From Mycobacterium sp. D16Q13 (lineage in GTDB: Bacteria; Actinomycetota; Actinomycetes; Mycobacteriales; Mycobacteriaceae): a stretch of 64,000 nt of DNA. The stretch lies in the NCBI RefSeq assembly GCF_002013375.1, contig NZ_MAEW01000021.1:25609-89608 (forward strand). The letters run 5' to 3'. Shown here in pieces: positions 17,846-27,238 of the stretch. The notes below the pieces were generated by a model, which saw only the letters and a program-made list of their open reading frames with translations, was not told the DNA's origin and did no database searches. The first letter of the stretch is position 1. Each line of letters begins with the position of its first letter. The position numbers and the translations under genes are program-made.

Positions 17846-19186
17846 ATGGATCGTCAGAAGGAATTCGTGCTGCGCACGCTGGAAGAACGCGATATCCGTT
17901 TTGTCCGGCTGTGGTTCACCGACGTGCTTGGCTACCTCAAGAGCGTGTCCATCGCGCCGGCCGAACTCGAAGGCGCCTTTGAAGAGGGCATCGGCTTCGA
18001 CGGATCCTCCATCGAGGGCTTCGCCCGTGTCTCCGAATCGGACACCGTCGCGCACCCCGACCCGTCGACATTTCAGGTGCTGCCCTGGACCACCAGCGCC
18101 GGCAAGCACCACTCCGCGCGGATGTTCTGCGATATCAAGCTGCCCGACGGATCGCCGTCCTGGTCGGATCCGCGGCATGTGCTGCGTCGCCAGCTGGCCA
18201 AGGCAAGCGATTTGGGCTTCTCCTGCTACGTGCACCCGGAGATCGAGTTCTTCCTGCTGAAGAACTTGCCCGACGACGGCTCGGCGCCCATCCCGGCCGA
18301 TGACGCGGGGTACTTCGACCAGGCCGTGCACGAGGCGGCGCCGAACTTCCGCCGGCATGCCATCGATGCGCTCGAATCCATGGGCATCTCCGTGGAATTC
18401 AGCCACCACGAGGGCGCGCCCGGCCAGCAGGAGATCGACCTGCGCTACGCCGACGCTCTGTCCATGGCGGACAACGTGATGACGTTCCGCAATGTGGTCA
18501 AGGAAGTGGCGATCATCGACGGTGTGCATGCCACCTTCATGCCCAAGCCGTTCAGCGATCACCCCGGCAGTGCGATGCATACCCACATGAGCCTGTTCGA
18601 GGGCGATACCAACGCATTCCACAATCCCGATGACCCGCTACAGCTTTCCAGCGTCGGTAAGTCGTTCATCGCGGGAATTCTGGAGCACGCCAACGAGATC
18701 AGCGCTGTCACCAACCAGTGGGTGAACTCGTACAAGCGCCTGGTACACGGTGGTGAGGCGCCCACGGCGGCATCCTGGGGTGCGGCCAACCGTTCGGCGC
18801 TGGTGCGGGTTCCGATGTACACGCCCAACAAGTCGTCCTCGCGCCGCATCGAGGTGCGCAGCCCCGACTCGGCCTGCAATCCGTACCTGACGTACGCGGT
18901 GCTGCTGGCCGCCGGGTTGCGTGGTGTGGAACAGGGTTACACGCTTGGGCCCGAGGCCGAGGACGATGTGTGGCAGCTGACCGCCGCGGAGCGTCAGGCC
19001 ATGGGTTACAAGGAGCTGCCCAGCACGCTGGAGAACGCGCTCATCGCGATGGAGCGTTCCGAGCTGGTCGCAGAAGCCTTGGGAGAGCATGTCTTCGACT
19101 TCTTCCTCCGGAACAAGCGGGCCGAGTGGGCGCGCTACCGCAGCAATGTGACCCCGTTCGAGCTGCGGGCCTACTTGGGTCTCTGA
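17846..19186 (+). CDS. glnA2: Glutamine synthetase, GlnA2 type
   Basis: 446 aa type I glutamine synthetase. The N-terminal beta-grasp (FVRLWFTDVLGYLKSV) and the catalytic barrel motifs GIGFDGSSIEGF, HPEIEFFLLK, HATFMPKPF and HTHMSLF are all intact. GlnA2 of M. tuberculosis (Rv2222c) is a minor glutamine synthetase, not the secreted GlnA1. A single base separates its stop from the glnE start, so the two are cotranscribed. Compared with GlnA1 in this window it is about 30 residues shorter. Confidence 0.94.
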   Translation: MDRQKEFVLRTLEERDIRFVRLWFTDVLGYLKSVSIAPAELEGAFEEGIGFDGSSIEGFARVSESDTVAHPDPSTFQVLPWTTSAGKHHSARMFCDIKLPDGSPSWSDPRHVLRRQLAKASDLGFSCYVHPEIEFFLLKNLPDDGSAPIPADDAGYFDQAVHEAAPNFRRHAIDALESMGISVEFSHHEGAPGQQEIDLRYADALSMADNVMTFRNVVKEVAIIDGVHATFMPKPFSDHPGSAMHTHMSLFEGDTNAFHNPDDPLQLSSVGKSFIAGILEHANEISAVTNQWVNSYKRLVHGGEAPTAASWGAANRSALVRVPMYTPNKSSSRRIEVRSPDSACNPYLTYAVLLAAGLRGVEQGYTLGPEAEDDVWQLTAAERQAMGYKELPSTLENALIAMERSELVAEALGEHVFDFFLRNKRAEWARYRSNVTPFELRAYLGL

Positions 19187-19187
19187 G

Positions 19188-22169
19188 GTGACTCGAGCCT
19201 CCACCGAGCGTTCGAAGGTTCCCAGTGTCGGGAGGCTGGGGCTTGTCGATGCGCGGGCCGCGTCACTGCTCGAAGAGCTGGGTTGGACCACCGAGGCGCA
19301 CGTCCCGCTGTTGTGGTCGTTGTCGAGGTCGCCCGACGCCGACGCCGCACTGCTCACCCTGATCCGGCTGCATGAGGAAATGGGCGCCGGCTGGGCGGCG
19401 CTGGATCGGGAGCTCGGCGCCGACACCGCACTGCGTGGGCGGATGCTGTCGGTGATCGGGTCTTCATTGGCGCTCGGCGATCACCTGGTGGCGCATCCGG
19501 ACCGCTGGCAGCTGCTGGTCGGGGATATCGAACTCGAGTCCAAAGAGGCTCTCCAAGAACGATTCCTGGCGGCCGTGGGTGCGGTCGGGGGACGCGCCTC
19601 GGTATCCGAGGGCACCGCGATCTCGGCGTTGCGCGACGCCTATCGGGATCGGCTCCTGGTGCTCGCCGCACTCGATCTCGCGGCCACCGTCGAGAACGAA
19701 CCGGTGTTGCCGTTCCCGGTGGTGGGCCAGCACCTGGCGGATCTGGCCGATGCCGCGCTGACGGCGGCACTGGCCGTTGCGGTGTCGCTGGTGGTGCCGG
19801 ACGGGCAGGAGCCGCCCCGGCTCGCCGTCATCGCAATGGGCAAATGCGGTGCGCGCGAACTCAACTACGTCAGCGATGTCGACGTCATCTTTGTGGCCGA
19901 GGAGGCGGACTCGCTGACCACCCGCGTCGCCGGGGAGATGATGCGCATCGGCTCCAGCACCTTCTTCGAGGTGGACGCGGCACTGCGCCCGGAAGGTAAG
20001 GCCGGGGCACTGGTGCGCACCCTGGATTCTCATGTGGCCTACTACCGGCGCTGGGCCAAGACCTGGGAGTTCCAGGCGCTGCTGAAGGCGCGGCCCGCCG
20101 TCGGCGATCCCGAGCTGGGCAAGGCGTATATTGACGCCCTCATGCCGATGGTGTGGACCGCTTGCGAGCGTGAAGATTTCGTGTCTGAAGTGCAGGCCAT
20201 GCGCCGCCGGGTGGAGTCGCTGGTGCCGGCGGACCTGCGCGAACGTGAGATCAAACTGGGCACCGGCGGGCTGCGTGACGTCGAATTCGCGGTGCAGCTG
20301 CTGCAGCTGGTGCACGGCCGGGTGGATGAGTCGCTGCACGTCGCCTCGACCATCGACGCCCTGGCGGCGCTGAGCGCGGGCGGCTACATCGGGCGCGACG
20401 ACAGTGCGAATCTGACTGCCTCGTACGAGTTCTTGCGGCTACTGGAGCATCGGTTGCAGTTGCAGCGGCTCAAGCGCACCCACACCCTGCCGGCGCCGGA
20501 GGACACCGAGGCGATGCGCTGGCTGGCCCGGGCCGCCCACGTGCGCCCCGACGGGCAGAACGACGCGCTGGGGGTGCTGCGCGCCGAGATCAAGCGGCAG
20601 GCCGTACGGGTGTCTCGCCTGCACACGAAGCTGTTCTACCAACCGCTGCTGGAATCGGTCACCGAGTTCGACAAGGAAGCGCTGGGGCTGTCCAACGAGG
20701 CGGCGGTGCGTCAGCTCGCCGCCCTGGGTTACCAGCAGCCTCAGCATGCGCTCAGTCACCTGTCCGCGCTGACCAAGGAGGGCGGGCGCCGCGGGCGCAT
20801 CCAAACGATCCTGCTACCAACACTTTTGGATTGGCTGGCGGACACTCCCGATCCGGATGCCGGACTGTTGGCCTATCGCCGGGTGAGCGAGGCGCTGGTC
20901 GACCAGACGTGGTACCTGCGCACGCTGCGCGACGAGGGCGCGGTGGCCAAGCGCCTCATGCGAATACTGGGCACCTCCGCCTATGTGCCGGACCTCATCA
21001 TGCGCGCGCCCGAGGTGATCCAGCTGTATGCCGACGGGCCTAATGGGCCCAAACTTCTTGAGGCAGAACCTGTCTCGGTGGCGGGAGCGCTCATCGCGTC
21101 CTCGGCACGGCATGCCGATCCCGAGCGTGCGATCGGGGCGGCACGATCATTGCGGCGCCGGGAGCTGGCCCGGGTGGCCTCGGCGGATCTGTTGGGTCTG
21201 CTGGACGTGGTCGATGTCTGTGGCGCGCTGACCTCGGTGTGGGTGGCGGTGCTGCAGGCGGCCCTGGACGCCCTGATCAAGGGGAGTGTCCCCGAAGGGG
21301 ACGAGGCTCCCGCGAGTATCGCCGTCATCGGGATGGGCCGGCTGGGCGGAGGCGAGCTGGGCTATGGATCCGATGCCGACGTGCTGTACGTGTGCGAGGC
21401 GCGCGGTGCCACCACCGACGACGAGGCTGTCCGCTGGTCGGCGACGATCGCCGAGAATCTGGGCAAGCTGCTGGGCGCGCCGAGCACCGATCCGCCGCTG
21501 CAGGTCGACACCGGGCTGCGTCCGGAGGGGCGCAATGGGCCGATGGTCCGCACCCTGGTGGCCTACGAGACCTATTACGCGCAGTGGGCACAGCCGTGGG
21601 AGGTGCAGGCGCTGCTGCGCGCGCACAGCGTCGCCGGCGATGCCGACCTGGGTCTGCGGTTCCTGCACATGATCGACAAGACGCGGTATCCGGCCGGTGG
21701 CATCGCCCTGGATGCGGTGCGCGAGATCCGCCGGATCAAGGCGCGGGTGGATGCCGAGCGGCTGCCCCGCGGCGCCGATCCGAACACCAACACCAAGCTG
21801 GGCCGTGGCGGGCTGGCCGACGTGGAGTGGACCGTGCAGCTGCTGCAGTTGCGCTACGCCCACGAACATCCGTCCCTGCACAGCACATCGACCCTGCAGA
21901 CACTGCATGCCGCGGCCGAGGCCGGGCTCATCGAGGCCGAGGATGCCGAGCTGCTGCGCCAGGCGTGGCTGACTGCAACCAACGCGCGTAACGCGCTGGT
22001 GCTGGCGCGCGGTAAGCCCACCGACCAACTGCCAGGCCCCGGGCGGCTGCTCAATACCGTGGCGGCGGCCGCGGGCTGGCCGGACACCGACGGCGGCGAG
22101 TTTCTGGACAACTATCTGCGGGTGACCAGGCGCGCGAAAGCGGTCGTACAGCGCGTCTTTGGGGGGTAG
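19188..22169 (+). CDS. glnE: Glutamine synthetase adenylyltransferase/deadenylase
   Basis: 993 aa bifunctional enzyme that attaches AMP to, or removes it from, a tyrosine of glutamine synthetase and so tunes nitrogen assimilation. Two nucleotidyltransferase domains are seen: GKCGARELNYVSDVDVIF near residues 218-235 and GMGRLGGGELGYGSDADVLY near 715-734. Both keep the aspartate pair for metal binding. Start is GTG 19188, one base after glnA2. glnE is essential in M. tuberculosis (Rv2221c). Its probable main target, glnA1, lies about 6.5 kb downstream, separated here by genes not found between them in M. tuberculosis. Confidence 0.96.
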   Translation: MTRASTERSKVPSVGRLGLVDARAASLLEELGWTTEAHVPLLWSLSRSPDADAALLTLIRLHEEMGAGWAALDRELGADTALRGRMLSVIGSSLALGDHLVAHPDRWQLLVGDIELESKEALQERFLAAVGAVGGRASVSEGTAISALRDAYRDRLLVLAALDLAATVENEPVLPFPVVGQHLADLADAALTAALAVAVSLVVPDGQEPPRLAVIAMGKCGARELNYVSDVDVIFVAEEADSLTTRVAGEMMRIGSSTFFEVDAALRPEGKAGALVRTLDSHVAYYRRWAKTWEFQALLKARPAVGDPELGKAYIDALMPMVWTACEREDFVSEVQAMRRRVESLVPADLREREIKLGTGGLRDVEFAVQLLQLVHGRVDESLHVASTIDALAALSAGGYIGRDDSANLTASYEFLRLLEHRLQLQRLKRTHTLPAPEDTEAMRWLARAAHVRPDGQNDALGVLRAEIKRQAVRVSRLHTKLFYQPLLESVTEFDKEALGLSNEAAVRQLAALGYQQPQHALSHLSALTKEGGRRGRIQTILLPTLLDWLADTPDPDAGLLAYRRVSEALVDQTWYLRTLRDEGAVAKRLMRILGTSAYVPDLIMRAPEVIQLYADGPNGPKLLEAEPVSVAGALIASSARHADPERAIGAARSLRRRELARVASADLLGLLDVVDVCGALTSVWVAVLQAALDALIKGSVPEGDEAPASIAVIGMGRLGGGELGYGSDADVLYVCEARGATTDDEAVRWSATIAENLGKLLGAPSTDPPLQVDTGLRPEGRNGPMVRTLVAYETYYAQWAQPWEVQALLRAHSVAGDADLGLRFLHMIDKTRYPAGGIALDAVREIRRIKARVDAERLPRGADPNTNTKLGRGGLADVEWTVQLLQLRYAHEHPSLHSTSTLQTLHAAAEAGLIEAEDAELLRQAWLTATNARNALVLARGKPTDQLPGPGRLLNTVAAAAGWPDTDGGEFLDNYLRVTRRAKAVVQRVFGG

Positions 22170-22223
22170 CTTCTTGCGGGTCACGATCCCTTTCCGCGGA
22201 TCCCAGTCCTTCAAGGAGCGGCC

Positions 22224-22556
22224 ATGAAGTGCACATCGATCGTCGTGGGTCTTGGTGTTGTCGCCGGTGCTCTGGGCATGGCGGCGCCCGCCGCGGCGAA
22301 GCCGGGTGACTGCACCGTCTCCGAGGAGGCACGGCTCGATGCGGTGGAGGCGACCAAGCGCGCGGAGTATCTGGAACGCCATCCCGACGTCAACGCGGGG
22401 ATCAGTGATGCCCTCAAGAACACCCCCGGCGACGGCGGTGCCAAGCATGAGGCCGTGCAGGCTTACCTCACGGCGAATCCGGCGGCCAGGGCGGACCTGG
22501 ACGCGATCCGTCAGCCCGTGCAGGACTTCAAGAACCGCTGCTGGCCCGACGGTTAG
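22224..22556 (+). CDS. Hemophore-related secreted protein
   Basis: 110 aa with a cleavable signal peptide (hydrophobic core, cleavage after AAPAAA) and a small helical mature domain. GDCTVSEEARLDAV near the start and FKNRCWPDG at the end supply two cysteines likely to form a disulfide. The pattern ERHPDVNAGISDAL and YLTANPAARADLDAIRQP is that of the mycobacterial hemophore-related family (Rv0203/Rv1174c type). Some members bind haem. A clear Shine-Dalgarno (AAGGAG) precedes the ATG. It is followed by a longer paralogue. Confidence 0.82.
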   Translation: MKCTSIVVGLGVVAGALGMAAPAAAKPGDCTVSEEARLDAVEATKRAEYLERHPDVNAGISDALKNTPGDGGAKHEAVQAYLTANPAARADLDAIRQPVQDFKNRCWPDG

Positions 22557-22701
22557 GTGCTCGTCAAACCTCACGAATGTAATTTTCTCAGCGCTTCTCA
22601 TGGTTTCTTAACGTTCGGGCCATGACCGTCCAACCAACGCTCGATAGCGTCCCGGACGAGCCGGCACGTCGTCGGCTGTAACGCTGAACAAGGAGTACTC
22701 C

Positions 22702-23259
22702 ATGAAGTTCACCTCTGCTGTACTCAGCGGTGTCGTTGGTGCCGGCGCGGTCGCCAGCGCCCTGGCCTTCGCGGGTGCCGCTGGCGCAGCTCCCGGCCAG
22801 TGCACTGCCGCCGAGTTCGCCCGGACCCACTCGACCGTGTCGAGCCAGGTCGCGAGCTACCTGGACAAGAACCCGACGATCAACGACGGCATCACCAAGG
22901 CCGCCAAGGGCGCGCCCGAGGGCGAGCGCCGTGAAGCCATCAAGACCTACCTCGATGGTCAGCCCGCCGCCAAGGCCGAGCTCGACAAGATCCGTCAGCC
23001 GCTGACGAGCCTGAAGAACAGCTGTGGCGCGGACACCGATGACGCGGCCCCGGCAGCTCCTGCCGGACTGGTGGGCCAGCCCGCTGCGCCTGCCACCGAG
23101 AATGCCCCCGCTGAGCAGCCGCAGCAGCCGTGGAACCCCTTCGCGCCGCAGCAGCAGCCGGCTCAGGAAGTCGCGGAAACGGCCAATACGCAGCCGGCCG
23201 CGCCGGCCAAGCCGGCATCGCCGGCCGTCACCGCGGTGGTCGATCAGCAGGACGTCTAA
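22702..23259 (+). CDS. Hemophore-related secreted protein with Pro/Gln/Ala-rich tail
   Basis: 185 aa. The first ~110 residues match the preceding gene's fold: signal peptide, GQCTAAEFARTHSTV, YLDKNPTINDGITKAA, LDKIRQPLTSLKNSC. The remaining ~70 residues are low-complexity and rich in Ala, Pro and Gln, suggesting a disordered tail, perhaps for wall passage or surface display. A strong ribosome site (AAGGAG) lies seven bases before the ATG. It and the 110-aa gene look like a tandem duplication with tail gain. Haem binding is inferred from the family, not shown. Confidence 0.8.
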   Translation: MKFTSAVLSGVVGAGAVASALAFAGAAGAAPGQCTAAEFARTHSTVSSQVASYLDKNPTINDGITKAAKGAPEGERREAIKTYLDGQPAAKAELDKIRQPLTSLKNSCGADTDDAAPAAPAGLVGQPAAPATENAPAEQPQQPWNPFAPQQQPAQEVAETANTQPAAPAKPASPAVTAVVDQQDV

Positions 23260-23296
23260 CAACACACTTAGACGGGCGGCCTAGCCTTAGGCAGCA

Positions 23297-24007
23297 ATGA
23301 CTCAGGAAACCCCCGCTCGTCACAAGGTGTTGATGGTCGATGACGACCCGGACGTTCGGAACTCGGTAGCCCGCGGGCTACGTCATTCGGGTTTCGACGT
23401 CCGGGTCGCTGTCGATGGCCGTGATGCGCTTACCCAGCTCGCGGCCGACGAACCCGACGCCCTGGTGCTCGATGTGCAGATGCCCGAGCTGGACGGGGTG
23501 GCGGTGGTTACCGCACTGCGGGCCCTGGGTAACGACATCCCCATCTGCGTCCTCAGCGCACGCGACACCGTCAACGACCGGATCGCCGGCCTGGAGGCCG
23601 GCGCCGATGACTATCTGACCAAACCCTTCGATCTCGGCGAGCTGGTGGCGCGCCTGCGTGCCCTCCTGCGCCGTCGCGGCGCCGGTGGCGGCGGTCTGGC
23701 CGCCTCCGCCATCACCGTCGGACAGATCACCGTGGACGTATCTCGCAGGCTGGTCTTCGCCAGCGGAGAACGCGTCGAGCTGAGTAAGCGCGAGTTCGAT
23801 CTGCTGGTGGTGCTGGCCGAAAACACCGGTGTGGTGCTCAGCCGCGCCCGGCTGCTGGAACTGGTGTGGGGGTACGACTTTGACGTCGAGACCAATGTCG
23901 CCGACGTCTTTGTGAGCTATCTGCGCCGCAAACTGGAAACCGGAGGTGCCCCCCGTGTCATCCACACCGTCAGAGGTGTGGGGTACGTGATGAGGGAAGA
24001 GCCGTGA
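23297..24007 (+). CDS. OmpR-family response regulator, PrrA-like
   Basis: 236 aa. The receiver domain starts VLMVDDDPDVRN, with the phospho-acceptor aspartate in LVLDVQMPELDG and the conserved lysine in YLTKPF. The C-terminal winged helix ends in VWGYDF, VDVFVSYLRRKLE and HTVRGVGYV. Overall similarity in pattern and length is to mycobacterial PrrA (Rv0903c), but paralogues are frequent, so I leave the symbol blank. It overlaps the histidine kinase start by four bases (GTGA) and forms one operon with it. The targets may include the adjacent secreted hemophore-related genes, which is conjecture. Confidence 0.9.
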   Translation: MTQETPARHKVLMVDDDPDVRNSVARGLRHSGFDVRVAVDGRDALTQLAADEPDALVLDVQMPELDGVAVVTALRALGNDIPICVLSARDTVNDRIAGLEAGADDYLTKPFDLGELVARLRALLRRRGAGGGGLAASAITVGQITVDVSRRLVFASGERVELSKREFDLLVVLAENTGVVLSRARLLELVWGYDFDVETNVADVFVSYLRRKLETGGAPRVIHTVRGVGYVMREEP

Positions 24008-25293
24008 AACGCTCGCTTTCCCTGCGCACCAGGGTCGCGGTAGCGGCCTTCCTGGCCGCTGGCCTGGTTGTTGCCCTGATCGGCATCGTCGCTGGTATCG
24101 CGTTGGTGCGCAACGATACTCAACAGCTGGACCGCCGCCTCGACGTTCTCGTCGATGCGGTACAGGCCACCACCCGGCACGGGGACACCACCTTTGTGCT
24201 CACCGTCCGGGACTCCACAAGCGGTGGGCTGGTGATCTTCCGGGGTGTCGAGCTGCCGAGGCTGCCGCTGGGAACCGAGAACGTCAACGTCGGGGGTGTC
24301 ACCTACCGTGTCCGGACTATCGAGAACCCCGAAGAGCAGACCGTGCTCTCGCTGGGAACCCGGGCGGACGCGGTACTGGTGAACCACCGCGGAATTCCGG
24401 TGTTCATCGCCCTTGGTGTGCTCTCGATGCTGCTGGCCGGCGGCTTCGCGTGGCTGTTCGCCGGGCGGGCGGTGCGGCCACTGCGTCAGCTCACCGAGCA
24501 GACCCGGCAGCTCGATACCGACGGCCTGCAGGTCGCCGCGGTGCGCGGTGCCCGGGAGTCCGAAGAACTTGCCGACGCCCTGACCGCCATGCTCGGGCGG
24601 GTCTCGGCGGCGCAGTCCGACACCACCAAATCGCTTCTGGCCGCCCGCGATTTCGCCGCCAGTGCCGCCCACGAGCTGCGCACCCCGCTCACCGCGATGC
24701 GCGCAGACCTGGACACCTTGCGCGCACATGACCTCTCGAATGAGGAACATTCCGAGGTGATCGGCGACCTGCAGCGCGCGCAACGCCGTGTCGAGGCCAC
24801 CATTACGGCACTGGGGCAACTGGCCTCGGGAGACCTCGCCCGGCGTGAGGACCGTGAACTGGTGGACATCGCCGACCTGCTGGACCGGGTGGCAGCGGAT
24901 GCGTTGATGCACCGTGCCGCCACGCCGGAGATCACCGTCAATTCCGACGACTGCGGCGTGGTGCTGGGCTGGCCGGACGGGCTGCGGCTGGCTGTCGACA
25001 ACCTGGTGCGCAATGCCATCAACCATGGCGACGCCAAACACGTTGTGCTTTCCGCCAATCGGGTGGATGACCGGTTGGTCATCGAGGTCGATGACGACGG
25101 CACCGGGCTACCCGAGGCCGATCGGGAACGGGTGCTCGGGCGATTTGAGCGTGGACCCGGCGCCAAGCCCGGCGGGCTGGGATTGGGTCTGGCGCTTGTC
25201 GCGCAGCAGGCCGCGTTGCACGGGGGAGACGTGGTGCTGTCGGCCAGCCCGCTGGGCGGTCTGCGGGCGACGCTGACGATCTTGGCCGAATAG
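24004..25293 (+). CDS. Sensor histidine kinase, PrrB-like
   Basis: 429 aa from a GTG that overlaps the regulator's stop. Two TM helices (about 13-35 and 135-158) enclose an extracytoplasmic sensor of about 100 residues, followed by HAMP. The phospho-acceptor histidine is in AASAAHELRTPLTAMR. The catalytic domain has the N box LVRNAINHGD and glycine boxes VDDDGTGLPE and GGLGLGLALV. It is expected to phosphorylate the upstream response regulator. The signal is unknown. It ends 10 bp from a convergent gene. Confidence 0.92.
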   Translation: MKRSLSLRTRVAVAAFLAAGLVVALIGIVAGIALVRNDTQQLDRRLDVLVDAVQATTRHGDTTFVLTVRDSTSGGLVIFRGVELPRLPLGTENVNVGGVTYRVRTIENPEEQTVLSLGTRADAVLVNHRGIPVFIALGVLSMLLAGGFAWLFAGRAVRPLRQLTEQTRQLDTDGLQVAAVRGARESEELADALTAMLGRVSAAQSDTTKSLLAARDFAASAAHELRTPLTAMRADLDTLRAHDLSNEEHSEVIGDLQRAQRRVEATITALGQLASGDLARREDRELVDIADLLDRVAADALMHRAATPEITVNSDDCGVVLGWPDGLRLAVDNLVRNAINHGDAKHVVLSANRVDDRLVIEVDDDGTGLPEADRERVLGRFERGPGAKPGGLGLGLALVAQQAALHGGDVVLSASPLGGLRATLTILAE

Positions 25294-25303
25294 ACCTGCC
25301 CGT

Positions 25304-25807
25304 CTAGTTCTTGCGGGACCCGTATTTGTCGAGCCACTCGCGGGCTTCCCCGGGCAGGTTCCCCGAGGCCTCGGCGGTCTTGCACCAACGCCGCACCATT
25401 TTGACCATGTTGGCGGGGTTGTAGGCGTCCTCTTGTTGCGACCACAGGCCGCCCCCGGCGTAGTGCAGCACGGTCAGGTTCGGCTCGCCCCAATGCTGGC
25501 CGTCACCGGGATCGCTCATCACGTTATCGATTTCGCAGACCACCCAACCCTTTTCGGGGTCGAAGACGGTCCAGGTGGCGGGCAGGCTGGGCATGTGGTT
25601 GCCGGGGAATTCCGCCATGACCGCGGTGATGTACTGCCGGATGGCCTCCTTGCCGTGCAGGCGACCCACCACGTGTTCGATGTAGAGGGCGTCCTCGGTG
25701 TACATCTCGGCATAGGGGTTCCAGTCGCCGGTTTCGATGCAGCGATGGACGGTGGCCTGGTGTTGCGTGAACGCTTCCTCGAGTTCGGCGCGGCTAAACG
25801 ATGGCAT
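25304..25807 (-). CDS. NTF2/SnoaL-like protein
   Basis: 167 aa from ATG 25807, where the fold begins (MPSFSRAELEEAFTQHQ). The pattern (helix, then DWNPYAEMYTEDALYIEHVVG, then GKEAIRQYI) is that of the SnoaL/nuclear-transport-factor-2 cone, used by isomerases, hydrolases and dehydratases on hydrophobic substrates. Frames further upstream run across the promoter region and look non-coding. No active-site signature allows a substrate to be named. Divergent from the phosphodiesterase gene, 34 bp between starts. Confidence 0.75.
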   Translation of the reverse strand: MPSFSRAELEEAFTQHQATVHRCIETGDWNPYAEMYTEDALYIEHVVGRLHGKEAIRQYITAVMAEFPGNHMPSLPATWTVFDPEKGWVVCEIDNVMSDPGDGQHWGEPNLTVLHYAGGGLWSQQEDAYNPANMVKMVRRWCKTAEASGNLPGEAREWLDKYGSRKN

Positions 25808-25841
25808 GGCTAAGAGAGTGCCATAAGGTACCGTCCCTGAG

Positions 25842-26798
25842 GTGCGAGGACGGAGCGCCGTGGGGGCATTGGGCTGGCTGCTGAGCATCGTCGCCATGCT
25901 GGCTATCGCGTCCCGTTGGGTGCGCACAAGCTGGTCACCCCTGATCGGGCTGACCGCCGGCTGGCCCGTCACGTGTCTGCTGATGATCCTGGGGCTGTTG
26001 CTGTTCCTCGCAGTGCGGCAGTGGTGGGGCGTGTTGACGGCGACCGTCGTGATCGCGTTGCAGGTGCTTGCCATCGCACCGCTTTACCTGCCCGACAGCC
26101 ACCCGCAGGGGACAACCGTCACGGTGCTGCAGACGAACCTGCGTTTCGGTGTCGGTGACGCCGGGGCGGTGGTGGCCGCGATTCACGAGCACGATGTGGG
26201 TGTGGTGACCGTTGACGAGCTCACCCCGGAAGCCCGGGCGAAACTCGTTGCCGCGGGAATTGATTCGGTGCTTCCTTATTCGTACACCATCGCCGAACCG
26301 AAGGCGGCTGGCACTGGAATCTGGAGTCGATACCCGCTGACCCCGGTGCATCAGGACGACCAGAGCTTTGCCATGCGGCAGATCTGGGCGGAGGCCGAGA
26401 TCCCCGGAGTGGGGCCGGTCATGCTCGTCGCGGTGCACACCCGTCCGCCGGAGAAGGACATGAGTTCACCGGGCTGGCTCACCGAGCTGGACACCATTGG
26501 CCGTCAGTTGCAGGCACTGCGCCCCGATGTGAAAGTGATTGTCGGCGGCGACTTTAACGCGACCTACGACCACTTCGTGTTCCGGCAGATCCTCACGGGC
26601 GGTTTCGCCGACGCGGTGGATCAGGCCGGGGCCGGCTGGCTGCCGACCTGGCGCGAGGGGCGCTGGTACACCAGGCTGATCGGGATCGACCACGTACTGA
26701 CCCGAGGGGCGGCCGCCACCTCGGTGAGTACTCAGGAGATCTACGGCACCGACCACCGGGCGCTCATCGCCACGGTGGTGGTGCCTAGCTCTTCTTGA
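25842..26798 (+). CDS. Membrane-anchored endonuclease/exonuclease/phosphatase (EEP) family protein
   Basis: 318 aa from a GTG. The first ~85 residues hold three hydrophobic helices. The rest is an EEP metal-dependent phosphodiesterase: VLQTNLRFG, VDELTPEARAKL where the usual catalytic glutamate lies, VAVHTRPP, GGDFNATYDH and IDHVLTRG, GTDHRALIA for the final histidine. Membrane-anchored EEP proteins in actinobacteria face outward and probably act on phosphodiesters such as lipids or nucleic acids. The substrate is unknown. The 3' end overlaps the convergent DoxX gene by 14 bp. Confidence 0.85.
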   Translation: MRGRSAVGALGWLLSIVAMLAIASRWVRTSWSPLIGLTAGWPVTCLLMILGLLLFLAVRQWWGVLTATVVIALQVLAIAPLYLPDSHPQGTTVTVLQTNLRFGVGDAGAVVAAIHEHDVGVVTVDELTPEARAKLVAAGIDSVLPYSYTIAEPKAAGTGIWSRYPLTPVHQDDQSFAMRQIWAEAEIPGVGPVMLVAVHTRPPEKDMSSPGWLTELDTIGRQLQALRPDVKVIVGGDFNATYDHFVFRQILTGGFADAVDQAGAGWLPTWREGRWYTRLIGIDHVLTRGAAATSVSTQEIYGTDHRALIATVVVPSSS

Positions 26799-27204
26799 GC
26801 GCCGCGTCGACCGAGAGCGATCCGCCGCCGGTGAACACCAAGAGGAAAAAGCCCCAGCAGAACAGGGCCGCCAGCTCGCCGTTGTTCTCGATGGGAAGCA
26901 GCCCGGCGGATTGGTGCTGGGTGAAGTAGGCAACCGCCATCGTTCCCGAGGCGATGAAGGCCGCTATCCGGGTTCCGGCGCCGAACAGAATCGCGACGCC
27001 GGTGAGGAACTCGACGGCACCTGCCCACCAGCCGAGTGACCACGACTCGACCGGGGGCATCGAAGCCAGGTCGGGCCAGCGGAACAGGATGGCGGTGCCG
27101 TGGACGGTGAACAGGAATCCGAAGACGATCCGGAACAACGACAGGACAACGGGCGTGGCGCCGTCGAGCTTGGCGACTGAGCTGGAGGTGCTGGAGGAGG
27201 CCAT
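26785..27204 (-). CDS. DoxX family membrane protein (first copy)
   Basis: 139 aa with four hydrophobic helices. Motifs include LFRIVFGFLFTVHGTAILF, VEFLTGVAILFGAGTRIAAF, a basic turn and a C-terminal FTGGGSLSVD. The family is thought to work with oxidoreductases in thiol or redox stress; DoxX of M. tuberculosis associates with SodA and SseA. Neither partner is near. It is 34 bp downstream of a close paralogue, so the pair arose by tandem duplication and is presumably cotranscribed. Confidence 0.85.
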   Translation of the reverse strand: MASSSTSSSVAKLDGATPVVLSLFRIVFGFLFTVHGTAILFRWPDLASMPPVESWSLGWWAGAVEFLTGVAILFGAGTRIAAFIASGTMAVAYFTQHQSAGLLPIENNGELAALFCWGFFLLVFTGGGSLSVDAALKKS

Positions 27205-27238
27205 GGCCAGGATGCTAAACCAATTCGCGCGTAACGAC

